From contig NW_022204380.1 in the NCBI RefSeq assembly GCF_007655135.1, positions 1-64,000 of the forward strand: DNA of 64,000 nucleotides, read 5' to 3'. The stretch's first letter is position 1. Each line of letters starts with the position of its first letter. Made by a program: the position numbers and the translations under genes. Shown here piece after piece: positions 34,973 through 46,784 of this stretch. The notes under the pieces were generated by a model that saw nothing but the letters and a program-made list of their open reading frames with translations, made no database searches and was not told where the DNA came from. The stretch is from Punica granatum. Its lineage: Eukaryota; Streptophyta; Magnoliopsida; Myrtales; Lythraceae.

Positions 34973-35628
34973 ACTTAGAGGGTTAGGGCTCGATTCCATT
35001 TGTCTGTTTGCTTGTTTATTTACAGCTTTCATTTAATTTATGTTCGTTTACTTTTCGCACATTTATTTCCTGCACGCGCATTGCATATCACACTAGTTTC
35101 AGGTACTTACCGGTCGCGTCCCACGACCGATATTAGGAAACACAGGTTAGATATGGATTCGAAGTAGGGGCACAACGCGCAGTTCGACTGTGGTCTCGGC
35201 CTTGAAAGTATCCCGCTCGATTTCAAGGAATTGACACCCTTGAGTCGGGGGACCCCATTCCTAGATAGCACGGTCCTTGTAGCACTAAAACCATACATTT
35301 TGCAGGAGCTCCATGCAAACCTCCAACCCGACTTCAGTAACTGTCCTTTGGGTCGGCCTTCGTGCCATTTGAGTCTTTTCCTATTTCGAGAGAGATGTAC
35401 ATGTGCCTTGTATCTTGTATATTAAGCTGTTTGCATTTACTTTTTCGCAAACATACATCACACGTTTTTAAAATTAAGGTGTCATCCATATTGACGAGTC
35501 CTAAGTTGGTTTCCTACCATCTTAGTAAGGGATGCCGCGATCGGCCTCTTGTCTGTGCCTCGACCATGTCTTGCCACCGCTAAACGACATCAATTGCATC
35601 TGGACTAGTCTTGCACATAGTCAACCAC
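34973..35628 (+). mobile_element. Leader of element E
   Basis: Non-coding leader matching A 3501-4140, including the ctcgatttcaaggaattgac block and cattgacgag-like segments. It ends with the target duplication ACCAC (35624-35628) before solo LTR F. Confidence 0.8.
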
Positions 35629-37232
35629 TGTCAGCACCCCATTTTGGCTCACCATTCCAAACAACGATATTAGCCATGATCCAAGCCGCGACTTGAGTAG
35701 AATACAGAAAACGGCTCGGCAGAGCAAGAAATCACTATTCATCCTCAAGTCGGCAAAATTGAGCAAATGACCCATGGATGTGACAGAAGGACTCCCGGGG
35801 TCACCAAACGGCAACAGAGCGACCAGAGAGTTCAACAATGTCCAAAACCGGCATTTTCAGTATATCACACGGACGGTACTATTTTCCGATAGTTCGCTCG
35901 GTCGTCGGAAGATAGTAAATATTGGACTCCAAAAATCCACATCAGTGGCAAAAAGATGGAAAATGTCTTCAAAGGCATTTTGCAAATCATCTGCTCTATA
36001 CAGAACAATTTTCTGTATACAGACAACTTTTCAGTGGAAGTCCAAAAATGCCAGTTTCCTGGAGAAAAGTTAATGCCAAATATCAGACGCGGCCATGCCC
36101 CATCAGCACACAGAGCATGAACAATGCTTCAGATTGTCTCTTGGAAGTCACACAGACACTTCAAATGACTTCCGAAAGGCAAAACAAGCATACCCCTCTT
36201 CAGAAGAGCATAGCCGGAGAATGGTCTGATGGAATTACAGCAAACGAAGTTCATACCGCATTGCCCAGAAAACTCTAGCAGACATTAACAATTGGGCGAA
36301 ACAGACAGCAAAACCCTTCACGGTTTCCCGAGTAACCTCCGAGGAGCGGAAATGACCATTTTCAGTGGAAATCCATATCCGGAGGTCCTCTTTGGGGAAA
36401 CTTGACGCCGAATGCTTACGTTACACAATGCTAGCCTTCTCAAGGCTCAATGTGGAATCATCGGAATAAATCACACAACTCATCTAGACCTCTCGAGCAG
36501 TGCTTTAGAGGCCTTAGATACACTTTTCAAGTCCTTGGAGGTCTGATCTTGACAAACAAAGATTACAGTAATCTCCGGAGTGCCCAAGCAACTCAGAAGT
36601 CATCCTGAGAAATCCAGTTTCGGCCTCCTAGGACGTCTCCGGCCCCACGTTAGCATTATCGGCTCAAGGGATGATTGTTCACGTTGTCTGACAACTTATG
36701 TCAAAATGACCAACGTGAGATGCAGATACGACATATGCTGTCAGAAGCGGACAACTTCGCCCTGGTCACTTGCAATGAGCAAAATCGGCTTCCGAGCCTC
36801 ACACATATCGGGGACATTTCTTTATGAAAAATGTCAATCTCGGGCTCATTAACTCCGTTTTCACGCGTATATCGACAATTCGACGTTCAATTCGAACTAT
36901 GAACTTCGAATACGCAACCAATCGAGACCCGAGTCTTTTCCTGGTTTCTCCTCACGAGCCGTGGGACCCACGGGCTGCCCAAGGGCAACCGCCCTTTGCC
37001 CCAAAACTTTCGGCCTTTTCCTCTTCCTCTCTTGCCCTCACCGAGCCCAAAATATCTTTGGTCTTTCTAGTCAACACTCAAGCCATTAACTCCACCTCCA
37101 TTAATGCTTCTTGGCTCTTCCTCATCAAGATACATGGAGGACATTCATCCTCATCTCCATTAGGGCAATCGACTTTTGCTAATGAGGCCCTTAATGGTGC
37201 TTTGTTTTGCTTAATTGCTCATTAGCTTCACA

Positions 37233-37239
37233 TATATAT
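37233..37239 (+). promoter_or_regulatory. TATA box of LTR F
   Basis: cttcacaTATATATtgc lies 1604 bp from the LTR start, matching the offset in LTR I. Confidence 0.5.
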
Positions 37240-37912
37240 TGCATACTTGTCATTAAGTTAATGATTCATGAAGCACACATGATCTTGCTAGTTTCTCCCT
37301 CTAGAAAATGCTCTCAACTTCTTAGGAACCAGCAGCAAGCAAATAACTTTATGAAAACCGAAAACCAAGCCAAATATCCTTGGAGTTTAGGTCGGGATCC
37401 ATAGCGGGCACTATTCCGACTTATATCCAAAATTCTTCAAACTTCATGGACCACATGTTTCGGACCCAAGGATTCCATTTCTGAACCCAGTTTTTTAGTT
37501 TGAAGTCATTTGCTCATCATTTTAGGTCGTTTTAGTCATTTCGGGCGAGATTCAAACTCTCGGGTGAACAGTAACCCGTCACCAGCGTCATCGAGCCCAG
37601 CAGCGTCTGTCATCGAGCGCACCTGAGTCCGTCACCCGTGCTTGTCACCGGCGCCCGTCATCCAGCACGCCTGTGCCCGTCACCAGCGCCACCAGCGCCC
37701 GTCATCCAGCACGCCCGTGCCCGTCACCAGCGCCCGTCATCCAGCACGCTCGTGCCTGTCACCGTGCCCACTAACGCCCGTCATCGTGCCCGACGCCCGT
37801 CATCGTGCTTGGCCGTACCCGTGCGCGTCCACCCTTGCACCCGAATACTCTTTCAAGGGTTCCACCGAGTCACCCGACTCTCAAACACTTCCCCGACTCT
37901 TTCCTCGTATCC

Positions 37913-37927
37913 CGAGGTTAGGTAAAA
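37913..37927 (+). promoter_or_regulatory. Splice-donor-like site in LTR F
   Basis: cgaggttAG|GTAAAac with the junction at 37921/37922, preceded by the conserved ccgactctttcctcg block. Confidence 0.38.
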
Positions 37928-38089
37928 CATTCTCGACCTAGAGGAATTAGGGCTTTTCATATTTTTGCATGGCTATGGAGTATTATGGTGTTTCATTCAT
38001 ATTTAACTTGCAAGATCCAATTTTTATGCAATTTTATGTTATATTATGCATGTGCACTACCTTATGACTTGCTAGCATGTCGGAAAAGG

Positions 38090-38570
38090 GTTTGGATCGT
38101 CGTAAAGAAGACTATCCCGACCCGACTATGGCAAACTAACTCTCGGCCAAGTCTCTAAATGAGAAGGTTGAGACTTAAATTGCTCTTTCCGGGTTAAGAT
38201 TGGTCTCCTTAGCCGATCCAAGTTAGTTTCCGAGCTTGTTTTATCGTTATTGCACGCATGAAGCCGGTGTTATTTTATCCTTTCCTTAACTAACACGTTT
38301 GTGAATGTTTGTATGTTTAAATGAGCTAAACAAATCGTGATAACCCCGACTTTTTGTTAAAAAGGAGTGTTATTTATCACGGTTGATGTTTGAGCATGCG
38401 AAAAATAATTAAACCACGGCTAGGAAATCATTTGTGACTCGGATAGAGCCATGAGAACCTTCGGCCACCTTTTATAAGATGAAGCCGAGGGCTTCTTGGC
38501 CTTCCTTGGGTCAAGAATGATTTCCTTATCTCAAGTTTAATTCGTTTATCGGATGGTGTGAATTTTTTAA
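38090..38570 (+). repeat. Degenerate repeats in LTR F
   Basis: Two related segments (about 38090-38230 and 38420-38570) with ctctcggccaa/cttcggccacc and gagaa-rich motifs, homologous to LTR I 52350-52850. Edges are approximate. Confidence 0.4.
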
Positions 38571-39797
38571 CTTCAATGTCTTTACGATTCCTATGTTAAA
38601 GTATTGTTTAAAGACTCTTTTAAAATAAACGTGCATGGATTCATGTATCGAGGACTCATTTGGATCCATTCGGTTATAAGGATATTGTCGGTTATTCAAC
38701 TGAATTATCCTTGATCGTTATGGATTCATTTTGGTCGTCGAATCACGAATCGTTTTCCTAATTAATGCATTCGGCTATAACCCTTAAGCATTAATTCCAC
38801 AAATGGGTTAAACGGGACGCCCACATGATTAAACCCACTTCACACTGATAAAGTTTACACGAATTGGCCATTAACTGATGACTCGCGTCGACGAGTCGTC
38901 AAATGACGTTGGTGCCCTTTTCAAACTTATCAATTTCAAAACCCGAAACGCGCGGTCTGATGTAGCATGGACGTCTGAAAAGGGCTTCTGTGTCTCAACT
39001 TGAGTTTTTACCTGATTCCAGGTAGCTCAGGTCACGATACAGAAGATCTTTTTAGATCACTTCCGGGCAGATCGACTGGTTCCTTGGCTTTTTCGGGGTT
39101 CTTGCACAACCCTGGACGATCTAGGGATTTGGTTGACATCGGCTACAGGCCGAGGTAGCCCGCACTACGATGTTTCCCCTTTTCTGAAAACAATTTTCAA
39201 ATAAAGGGCAAAAGTCGTCTTTTCATAATTCAGCGACACTCTTAGGGTTAGCATGACAGAAACACTACAGTACGGGATAAGAACGGGCTACCTGTTCAGG
39301 TGCAGGTTCATCTGCATAGCCTTTTCCTATCTAACTGATGAGTTTCTGTCATCCTAACATAGACTCGGGTAACTAGAATGGTTATCTCTGTCAGAAAACA
39401 TGCAAAAATGCTGATTAACCTTTCACTCGACCTAACCAAACACTAGATAAGGGTTAGGAGGAATTCTAGATTCCAAATCTAGAGTCAAAACACGAGTTTG
39501 GTTAATTCAGTGGTAATTCAGTGTCATAATACAGAACAACTGTAAAAGCAATCCACGCACCTGAGATTTGACTCTCTTTGTCAAGTTCTCAAAACAAAGC
39601 CGAATGCTAAAACATTGGCACATGTTTGATTGTTTAGCATATGACATTTGCTTGCAAAAACACCCCTGGGTTAATAATCTGTTAATTCACGTAAACACGA
39701 CAATAACAAACACTTTGTCTGTTATTAACATGTTGCGTGTTATCTTTCCGCACCTGTTTGCCATGCGGGTCGAGCCTGATCCCTAGGCCGAATAATA

Positions 39798-39870
39798 TTA
39801 GGGTTCAACGCCCTAATCATCGAGCACAGGGTCTAACACCCTAATCAACACTCACAGGGTCCAACGCCCT
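39798..39870 (+). other. Three TCCAACG-type hairpins (LTR F)
   Basis: AGGGTTCAACGCCCT (39800-39814, stem extendable to 7 bp), AGGGTCTAACACCCT (39828-39842) and AGGGTCCAACGCCCT (39856-39870). The spacing is 28 bp. Confidence 0.7.
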
Positions 39871-40486
39871 ATTTAGTGAGAGCGTCCCTTGAATTTCAGT
39901 TCTTCGGTCTTTTCCCTAAACTCACGGTGAGTTAGAGTGGAATAATAACCGAACGCAAAACGACTGGAATTCAACCCTTTTGTAATTTGTATTTATTGTT
40001 TTCGAGAGCATTGTAAGGATTTCATTTTGTACTTTTATTCTGTAAGAATTTCAGTCGGTGAGCGAACGGTCCGAGAGTCGAATTAATCGAATCGGTCCAA
40101 TGCTTGCCCAGATACAAGTAAATCCAAGAACTCGTGGTTCTGGTTCACGCAGGGATTCAACCTCCATGGTTTGATGAACTGTAACACAAGATTGTGAACC
40201 AACTCCCCGACATACGGGTTTACTTCTCTCTCGACTTCTCAATCGACATCGTTTGGTTCACCGAATCTCTAGTGTCAAAAACATGCGAGCCGAGTGCAGC
40301 TTAATTCATGCGGTAAATCATAAAACATGCAAGCCTAGCAAACCAGAGTACCGAAAGGGTGTGCGGGATATAGGCCCGCACATAACATGAACCCCCGAAC
40401 ACGGATTTTCCAGTTCCGCACAGACCAATGCCTTAACTACAAACTAGGTGTTCCATACCCCTAGACCTGGGTAACTTATCCGCCCT

Positions 40487-40522
40487 CGACCTTCGGGTCG
40501 TAAAGTGATAAGTGGCGACTCC
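40487..40522 (+). other. Tetraloop hairpin plus PBS-like motif (LTR F)
   Basis: CGACC-TTCG-GGTCG (40487-40500), then TGGCGACTCC (40513-40522). Confidence 0.6.
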
Positions 40523-40636
40523 TTCTCTCACGCGTGTCCGTCACGCGTCCCCACGGGAAGGTGGACAACCCCAAGCCGCGCGATCCAAAAGCGCGCAATG
40601 CGGGCCCCGACGAGAGTCCACATTCGGGTCCGTACA

Positions 40637-41641
40637 ACCACGACCACATCACCTCCTTCATTGGAGACATCCTTTTACTAGTCACTCGTCGAATATACCG
40701 GAACCTCCTTGAAGACGTTTCATTCTGGGATCTCGTCAACGAGGTCTTCGACATCCAAGGCATCGGAATCCACACCAATCATTGAGGTATATTTAAACCC
40801 TCATCCACCCGCACTCAAGGATCTCACGGAGTCTTCATAAAGCGAAGCCGGCACACCTATCAAGGCATCTTTCTCTTCAGATGTAGCCGCCTTGGTCGGT
40901 TCACCAGCACCGAAGTCGACGCAATTCGTTTTCACCAGATATAGCTAAGAAGAATGAGGAATTCACCGACCAGCGTCAACTCTGAGGAAACTCGCAGGCG
41001 CCCACATCGAGCTTTTGAGACGTGATCAAAAGTTGGCCCAAGCAAACACTTCCTTGGAGAGGTCTCGGCCCAGAATCAGTGTTTTCCAAAGCGGCATAGG
41101 CTAGCGCCCCAAGCGCGGTGGAAAATCGACTTAGTATTTTCAAAACTCATGCATCGCATGTATTCTGTTTATTTATTATTTTGCAACTATCACACATTCT
41201 CGATAGAAAGGTGGAGTCGTGCCAAATTTCGGCGGTAGACAACCTGTAGTCTTCACCATTCCTCTACGTCTTCACATGTCCCGACACGCTCCTTGGCATG
41301 TCCCTCCACGCGACTGAGAGCGTCACTAGGCGTCGTGGGAGCACATCTCTCCTTGCCCGCGCTGAATCCTCAGCATACGTCCCTCGGTGCGCTCGCACGA
41401 CACCTATCAGGCTAGTTCGTTCCCCTGCGCCCTTGCGATGAAATTGTGGACAGAGTTTATTCCTTCATTGTTTTCCTTTCCCATTGCAGGAAATAACCAA
41501 CAAGAAGGCGATCTGAATCCCACAATCGAGACAGGAGTCACCTCTCCGCCGTCTCTTTGAATTCCAAACACTGAGGGCCAACCTTCCCTCTACAAAAGAT
41601 CACAGGCACAACTCCGACGAACAGAGGATGTCCCAGCCCAC
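40637..41641 (+). mobile_element. Interior of element E after F
   Basis: It begins with the ACCAC duplication and is collinear with A 4141-6190 but lacks the 18/27-bp array. It stops at 41641 where the G2 LTR begins. No coding signal was seen. Confidence 0.75.
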
Positions 41642-42330
41642 TGATGCGGACCTCACGAAGGATTGTGAAACCCGACGACCAACTTGAATCGATTCCCAGA
41701 TCGCCAAACACAGATTTAGATAAAGAGGATTATTGAACCGTTGTTTATAGAGAAACAAAAACCAACAATATCAAGACAAGGATTATTGACCCGTTGTTTA
41801 TGAAAAAACAAGAACCAATAATATCAAATTGTACCGAACAATCACAAGCTGTCACACTTGTTCGTTCGAAGGAGTTCAATGAAGAACAAAGGAGAAAATC
41901 TCTCCAAAATACCAGAATAATCTACCTATGATCAGCTACTCAGCTTCCTTTATATAAGCCTAGCAGAAACTGGAAACTAATAAACTAGGCAACTGGAATA
42001 ACTTTAGTTTCCTAAAGGCAGAAATAACAAACGAAACTAAATAAAGGCTATCTAGAATAGTTGGCAGTCTTTTATTCTATCTTCAGCATCTCATGGCAAG
42101 TTAGTTGAATAAAGGCCTTTGGAGACCCAATTGAATTAGACTCCTCTTGGCCCAAAAAGCCCATCAGCAAGCTCTCCATAGCTTGTTGGATTTGTTTGGC
42201 CTTCGCCCGTGTGATTGGCCCACTTGGTACATGCAAGCCTCCAAGATCTTGTGCTTCGGCTCCCTCTTCAAGAGTCCCACTTCCAAGCTCGTGTGCATCA
42301 GCCTCATTGTTATGCCCATGATCCTCATCA
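41642..42330 (-). repeat. 3' LTR of G2 (689 bp)
   Basis: The minus strand starts TGATGAGGAT after GAGCGGGGGAA and ends TCCGCATCA. A TATATAAAGG-like box lies near 41950, and two copies of an accaataatatc-like block mirror those in G1's LTR. Confidence 0.78.
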
Positions 42331-42592
42331 TTCCCCCGCTCTTCAAAAGGATTCGTCCTCGATTCGAAACCTACATCAATCAGAGAAAGATCATAAACAT
42401 TAAAAGTTGGGCTAACATTATACTCACTTGGTAAATCTATTTTGGAAGCATTATCATTTATCTTGGCTATGACTTGGAATGGTCCAATTCCTCGTGGACT
42501 CAATTTGGATTTCCGTTGGTTTGGAAATCTTTCCTTCCTCATATGTACCCACACCCAATCTCCTAGTTCAAAAGTCACTTTCTTCCGTCTCT
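42072..42592 (-). pseudogene. pol: Gypsy integrase C-terminal (GPY/F-like) module and Pol tail (G2)
   Basis: The minus-strand frame contains KVTFELGDWVWVHMRKERFP, then GIGPFQVIAKINDNA and NVSPTFNVYDL. This is the GPY/F-like DNA-binding end of Ty3/gypsy integrase, which contacts DNA during integration. It continues without a stop through FEERGND, across the purine tract and about 86 codons into the 3' LTR (ITRAKAKQIQQAM), ending at 42072. The upstream catalytic core is missing because K interrupts the gene. Open-frame sequence above 42592 is K's LTR. Confidence 0.82.
42331..42341 (-). promoter_or_regulatory. Polypurine tract of G2
   Basis: The minus strand reads GAGCGGGGGAA directly before the LTR start. 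It lies inside the pol open frame. Confidence 0.7.
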
Positions 42593-44291
42593 TGTTGGTG
42601 CTAGTTTCACGGGGCCTACGGAAGCGTGAAAGGAATAGAAATTCAAAATTTCCTACCCGTGAAACTAGATCCCAAGACCTACTAGTAGAATGGGAATAGA
42701 TAAAGTGTACCTGAAATCTTTTAAATCGTCGATCGAGCGTCCCACGCGTGACGCCTCTATCGGTATCCACACCGACTTCGTCGACGAGCCTTCGAGATCG
42801 GCGGTTCTAGCGGCCAACGCTCGAAGGAAACACCGGTGTGACTTCGATAATAATAAGACTAATGGATGTCTTCATATCGAACAAATTCAATTTGAACTCT
42901 CGTACACACACACTTATGTACAAAAAACATCCGCACACATATATGTCTCAGAAAAACACACACGCATACATTCATATATATATGCATGTCAGAACCTTTC
43001 CCATTTTGTTGCCATTTATATGCAATGTGGGTGAGGTTTGACTTTGCATGGCTTCCATGCAAATGGCCAAGTGGATGACCATATGGTTCACCATGCCAAA
43101 TGGCCACACATGGCCATTCATGGAATTGCCAAGTGGCTCCGGTTCTAAGGCCCCATGTGTCTGTATTTTGTGTATTACGTGTATCGAATCGAGTCCAATT
43201 AATCTAATAAATCGGGTCTAGTTAATCGGTAAATTAATCTCATTAAATATCCAATTAATCGATTACACCTTAAATCATCTAATCTCTATTAGACGATTAT
43301 AGTGTTTCGAAAGTATCTCGTCGATTTGGTCGTAGTGTGTGACCCTGTAGGTTCCCAATTACGTTGACAGTAATATCGAAATCTCTATTTCAATATTACA
43401 AACAGTGAGCGGCATCTAGCAATGCATCACTGCTACTCAAGTAATCGGAAAGTCAATTTCTCGACGAACCTTGTAACCTATGTTACCGTGCAGTATAATC
43501 CATTTGTCCTCTATATCTCTATTGAGCCCAAGGCATGGTCGTTGTCATCCTTGTATGGTTCAATCTCTTTTTCTTGGTTTACCGGGTAAGTCTATCAGAA
43601 CAAATGAGATCGATATCCCTATATCGACTCATTTGGGTATGCATACACTTATAGACTCTGCCCACCAAGCGGCCGTGAGATATCACTCCCATTACATAGG
43701 AGGGACAAATTCTAACTTGGTCACTCACATTCCTCTCCATGCTCTGTGGTATACCCAATAACTGTCTTTATAACCAGCCTAATACGGTGGCGTTTGACAG
43801 TATCAAAGTATACGACATTACATGTAGGAAATTATGGTGACCTCAAGTCAAAGGACCACTGCACCATAGTTACTATGAGATCTGCTAATGACAATCACGT
43901 AACAACCCATGTAGTAGTCTCATGACGGGTCAGTCCAATACACATTATTCCTAATGTATACTTGCGGCGTGACTCGATGTCTCCACATCCATAACTTGTG
44001 AGACTTGGTCGTCAATCTACACCCACACTAGTCTAACCGCATTACCGTTGTCCTAATTAATGATAATACTTTGACTAGGGACATTATGAATAGCGTTCAG
44101 TCATTATAGGATCTCACAATCAAGTCACACTTGATGCCTGTTGAACCTACTATTTCAAGGACGTTATTGTGTAAAATTAATATTCAGCGCAACCTACACA
44201 ATAACATAAATGCCTCGTATTATAATGAAATAAATGTCATATTACAAAATTGATGACAGATTGCCTCTAGGGCATACACCAATTCCCAACA
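42593..44291 (-). repeat. 3' LTR of K (about 1.7 kb)
   Basis: On the minus strand it starts TGTTGGGAATTGG and probably ends CCAACA, inverted to the start. The outer end is uncertain by up to about 10 bp because the gypsy target also reads AACAAG there. A 13-bp perfect inverted repeat (42601-42613 with 42656-42668) sits near that end. Confidence 0.72.
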
Positions 44292-44302
44292 ATCTCCCAC
44301 TT
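44292..44302 (-). promoter_or_regulatory. Polypurine tract of K
   Basis: The minus strand reads AAGTGGGAGAT just before TGTTGGG, a typical copia tract. Confidence 0.75.
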
Positions 44303-44305
44303 GGA

Positions 44306-45766
44306 CTAGAGCCAATCTGGCATATCCCTAATGCCTAAGGATCTAGTGTGAGCCTTGTGCTTGCGCTGTACAAGAGGTTTCGTAAGTGGATCTGCGAGAT
44401 TCTCATCTGTTGGTATTCTGCATATCTTCACATCTCCTCTATCGACAATCTCGCGAATGAGATGGAAGCGCTTGAGTATATGTTTGGATCGCTGGTGAAA
44501 CCTGGGTTCCTTAGCCTGCGCATTGGCTCCATTGTTGTCACAATAGAGTTCCACTGGGTCTGCGATGCTCGGAACCACAGCAAGTTCTGTTACGAACTTC
44601 CTGATCCAAACGGCCTCTTTTGCGGCATTAGAGGCAGTGATATACTCGGCCTCTATGGTAGAGTCGGCTACTGTCTCCTGCTTGGAACTCTTCCAACTCA
44701 CAGTACCTCCATTGAGGCAGATACCCTGATTGCGATCTACTATCGTCCTTATCGGACTGGAAGCTAGCATCGGTGTAACGTCTTACAACGAGCTCTTCTT
44801 CGCCCCCATATACCAAGAACATCTCCTTAGTCCTTCGCAAGTACTTAAGGATGTTCTTTACTGCGATCCAGTGTTTTTCACCTAGATCTGACTGGTACCG
44901 ACTCGTCATGCTCAAAGCATACGAGACATCAGGTCGAGTGCATAACATGGCATACATGATGGATCCAATAGCTGATGCAAATGGAATCCTACTCATGCGA
45001 CCCCTCTCCTCCTGAGTAGAAGGACTCTGAGCCTTCGAAAGGCTTACGCCATGTAACATGGGCAGCGATCCTTTCTTAGAATCCTGTATGCTAAAGCGCC
45101 GAAGCACTTTATCTACATATGCACTCTAACTTAAGCCAAGCAGTCTCCTGGATCTATCTCTATAGATCTTGATACCTAACACATAGGTAGCTTCGCCTAA
45201 GTCCTTCATGGAGAAACACATTCCCAACCAAGTCTTCACAGACTGTAGGGAAGGAATGTCATTCCCGATCAGAAGTATGTCGTCTACATACAACACCAGG
45301 AAGATCACTGCGCTCCCACTAACCTTCTTGTAAACACAGGGTTCATCTTCATTCTTAATGAAGCCAAACTCTTTGACTGCATCATCAAAGCGAAGATTCC
45401 AGCTCCTAGAAGCTTGCTTCAGTCCATAAATAGACCGTTGCAGCTCACAAACCTTTCCGGCACTTTGTGGATCGACAAAACCCTCAGGTTGTGTCATGTA
45501 CACATCCTCGAGGAGCCTTCCATTCAAGAAAGCAGTTTTGACTTCCATCTGCCAGATCTCATAGTCATAGTAAGCTGCAATTGCAAGCAAGATCCTGATA
45601 GATTTAAGCATAGCCATCGGGGAAAAGGTTTCGTCATAGTCAACACCATGAACTTGTCTGAAACCTTTCGCCACTAGTCGACCCTTAAAGGTAATCACAT
45701 TACCGTCCATGTCGGTCTTCTTCTTGAAAACCCACTTACACCCAATAGGTTTTACCCCTTCAGGTG
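44306..45766 (-). pseudogene. pol: Copia reverse transcriptase-RNase H, disrupted
   Basis: From 45766 down, the minus strand shows GVKPIGCKWVFKKK, ARLVAKGFRQ-type text (here GRLVAKGFRQVHGVDYDETF), VKTAFLNGRL, SIYGLKQASRSW and the catalytic YVDD box (LVLYVDDILL). The order matches the Ty1/copia RVT_2 domain. An in-frame TAG at 45126-45128 follows RRLLGLS, and the same frame continues (VLRRFSIQDSKKG) to RTDASFQSD-like RNase H text. A frameshift near 44720 moves to the frame with SWKSSKQETVADST, AEYITASNAAKEAVW and the final DWL stop at 44306. The N-terminal gag, protease and integrase are absent. The protein would copy element RNA into DNA; this copy is dead. Confidence 0.9.
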
Positions 45767-45874
45767 TGTGCGCACCCGAATTTAATCTCGTCGGGGCACG
45801 CATGCGCGAAGCCTATGCGACGTGGCTTGGGAGTGTCCATCTTCCCGGGGATGCGCGACGGACGCGGGTGAGAA

Positions 45875-45909
45875 GGAGTCGCCACTTACTGTTTACGACC
45901 TGTAGGTCG
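45875..45909 (-). other. Tetraloop hairpin plus PBS-like motif (LTR J)
   Basis: The minus strand reads CGACC-TACA-GGTCG (45909-45896), then TGGCGACTCC (45884-45875). Confidence 0.6.
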
Positions 45910-46740
45910 AGGGCCGTTGAGTCGCCCGGGTCTAGGGGTACGGGGTACACCTAAACGCTAAGGCAATGGTCATGCAGAACCGAAAATTCCGAATTCGGGG
46001 GTTCTATTACGTGCGGGCCTATATCTCGCATGCCCTTTCGGTACTCTAGTTTGCTAGGCTTGCCGTTTTGTTTATTTACCGCGTGATTTAGGGTTGCACT
46101 TGACTCGCCCGTTTTGACACCGTAAAGTCGATGAATTGATTAAGTTGGGCCAAGGATCCGAAAGATGAGTAGGCTTGTGCGTCGAGGAATCGGTTCACTA
46201 TCTTAGCGTTACAGTTCATCGAACCATGATGGTCGATTCCCTGCACGAACCGAAACCGCGAGTATTCGAGCTCACTCATCTCTTGGTAACAATAGACCGA
46301 CTTGACCGGTTCGACACTCGGACCTCTCGCTCGCCGATCAGGGATCCTTACAAATGAATGAGTGAGTATATAGATAAAATCCTCACAATGTTCTCTCGAA
46401 TAATTACAAAGTGTAACTGAAAAAGTAAATGGATCCCGATCGGTTTGCATTGGGCCAATACTCCGCTCCGGCTCACCGTGTGTTTTGAATGACCGATAAA
46501 TAAATTAAGGCAACGCTGGCTCAAGGAGCCGGGGGTCGGGTCCAATCGAACCGACGGTTTGTAGGAGAACCGATTAGTTCCCACTGTAACCGTTGGACCG
46601 ATCGAGCTCCCGGGTGATATCTAAACACGTTTCACACATCCAATCCAAAGTGCCTTCCACATAGGCCATATTTGGAGTGTGATAGTGACTTGAGGCTAGA
46701 TCCCATTCCGCACACAGGTTGCGCGCGCTCAGTGAGTTAG

Positions 46741-46784
46741 GAGGCGTTGGACCTCGTGTTCGGTGATTTGGGGCGTTGGACCCC
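46741..46784 (-). other. Twin TCCAACG-loop hairpins (LTR J)
   Basis: The minus strand reads GGGGTCCAACGCCCC (46784-46770) and GAGGTCCAACGCCTC (46755-46741). Confidence 0.7.

Larger units (their letters stand above)
35629..40636 (+). mobile_element. F: solo LTR (5008 bp) with 5-bp target duplication
   Basis: It starts TGTCAGCACCCCATTTTGG and ends CGTACA, with ACCAC at 35624-35628 and again at 40637-40641. No primer site follows; element E's interior resumes instead. This is the product of LTR-LTR recombination of a full element. It matches LTRs B and I and verifies the LTR termini of the family. It carries a TATA box, donor-like site, hairpins and PBS-like motif. Confidence 0.9.
32085..41641 (+). 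mobile_element. Element E: Tat/Ogre-like element, interior split by solo LTR F
   Basis: The 5' LTR 32085-34950 (2.9 kb) is followed by a primer site and leader (34951-35628). The interior resumes after F at 40637 and runs to 41641, where G2 has inserted. The two interior parts are collinear with A 3500-4140 and A 4141-6190 (with gaps), which shows that F entered E. No coding motif was seen. The 3' half lies beyond the window. Confidence 0.8.
41642..42592 (-). mobile_element. G2: Ty3/gypsy 3' end (pol tail plus LTR)
   Basis: The minus strand reads the integrase C-terminal region (42592 down), purine tract (42341-42331) and LTR (42330-41642). It is inserted in E and interrupted upstream by copia element K. 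It is the same family as G1. Confidence 0.8.
42593..45766 (-). mobile_element. K: Ty1/copia element, 3' part
   Basis: The minus strand reads reverse transcriptase and RNase H (45766-44306), purine tract (44302-44292) and 3' LTR (44291 to about 42593). The 5' part (gag, protease, integrase) is missing because J has inserted at 45767. The LTR start TGTTGGGAATTGG with tatgccctagaggcaat resembles Angela-type copia LTRs. That lineage is inferred from memory and needs a tree. Confidence 0.85.

Noticed and set aside
42593..42770. Extension of the gypsy Pol frame upstream of 42592.
   Set aside because: The frame continues by chance into copia LTR K; the integrase-like text starts only at about 42592.
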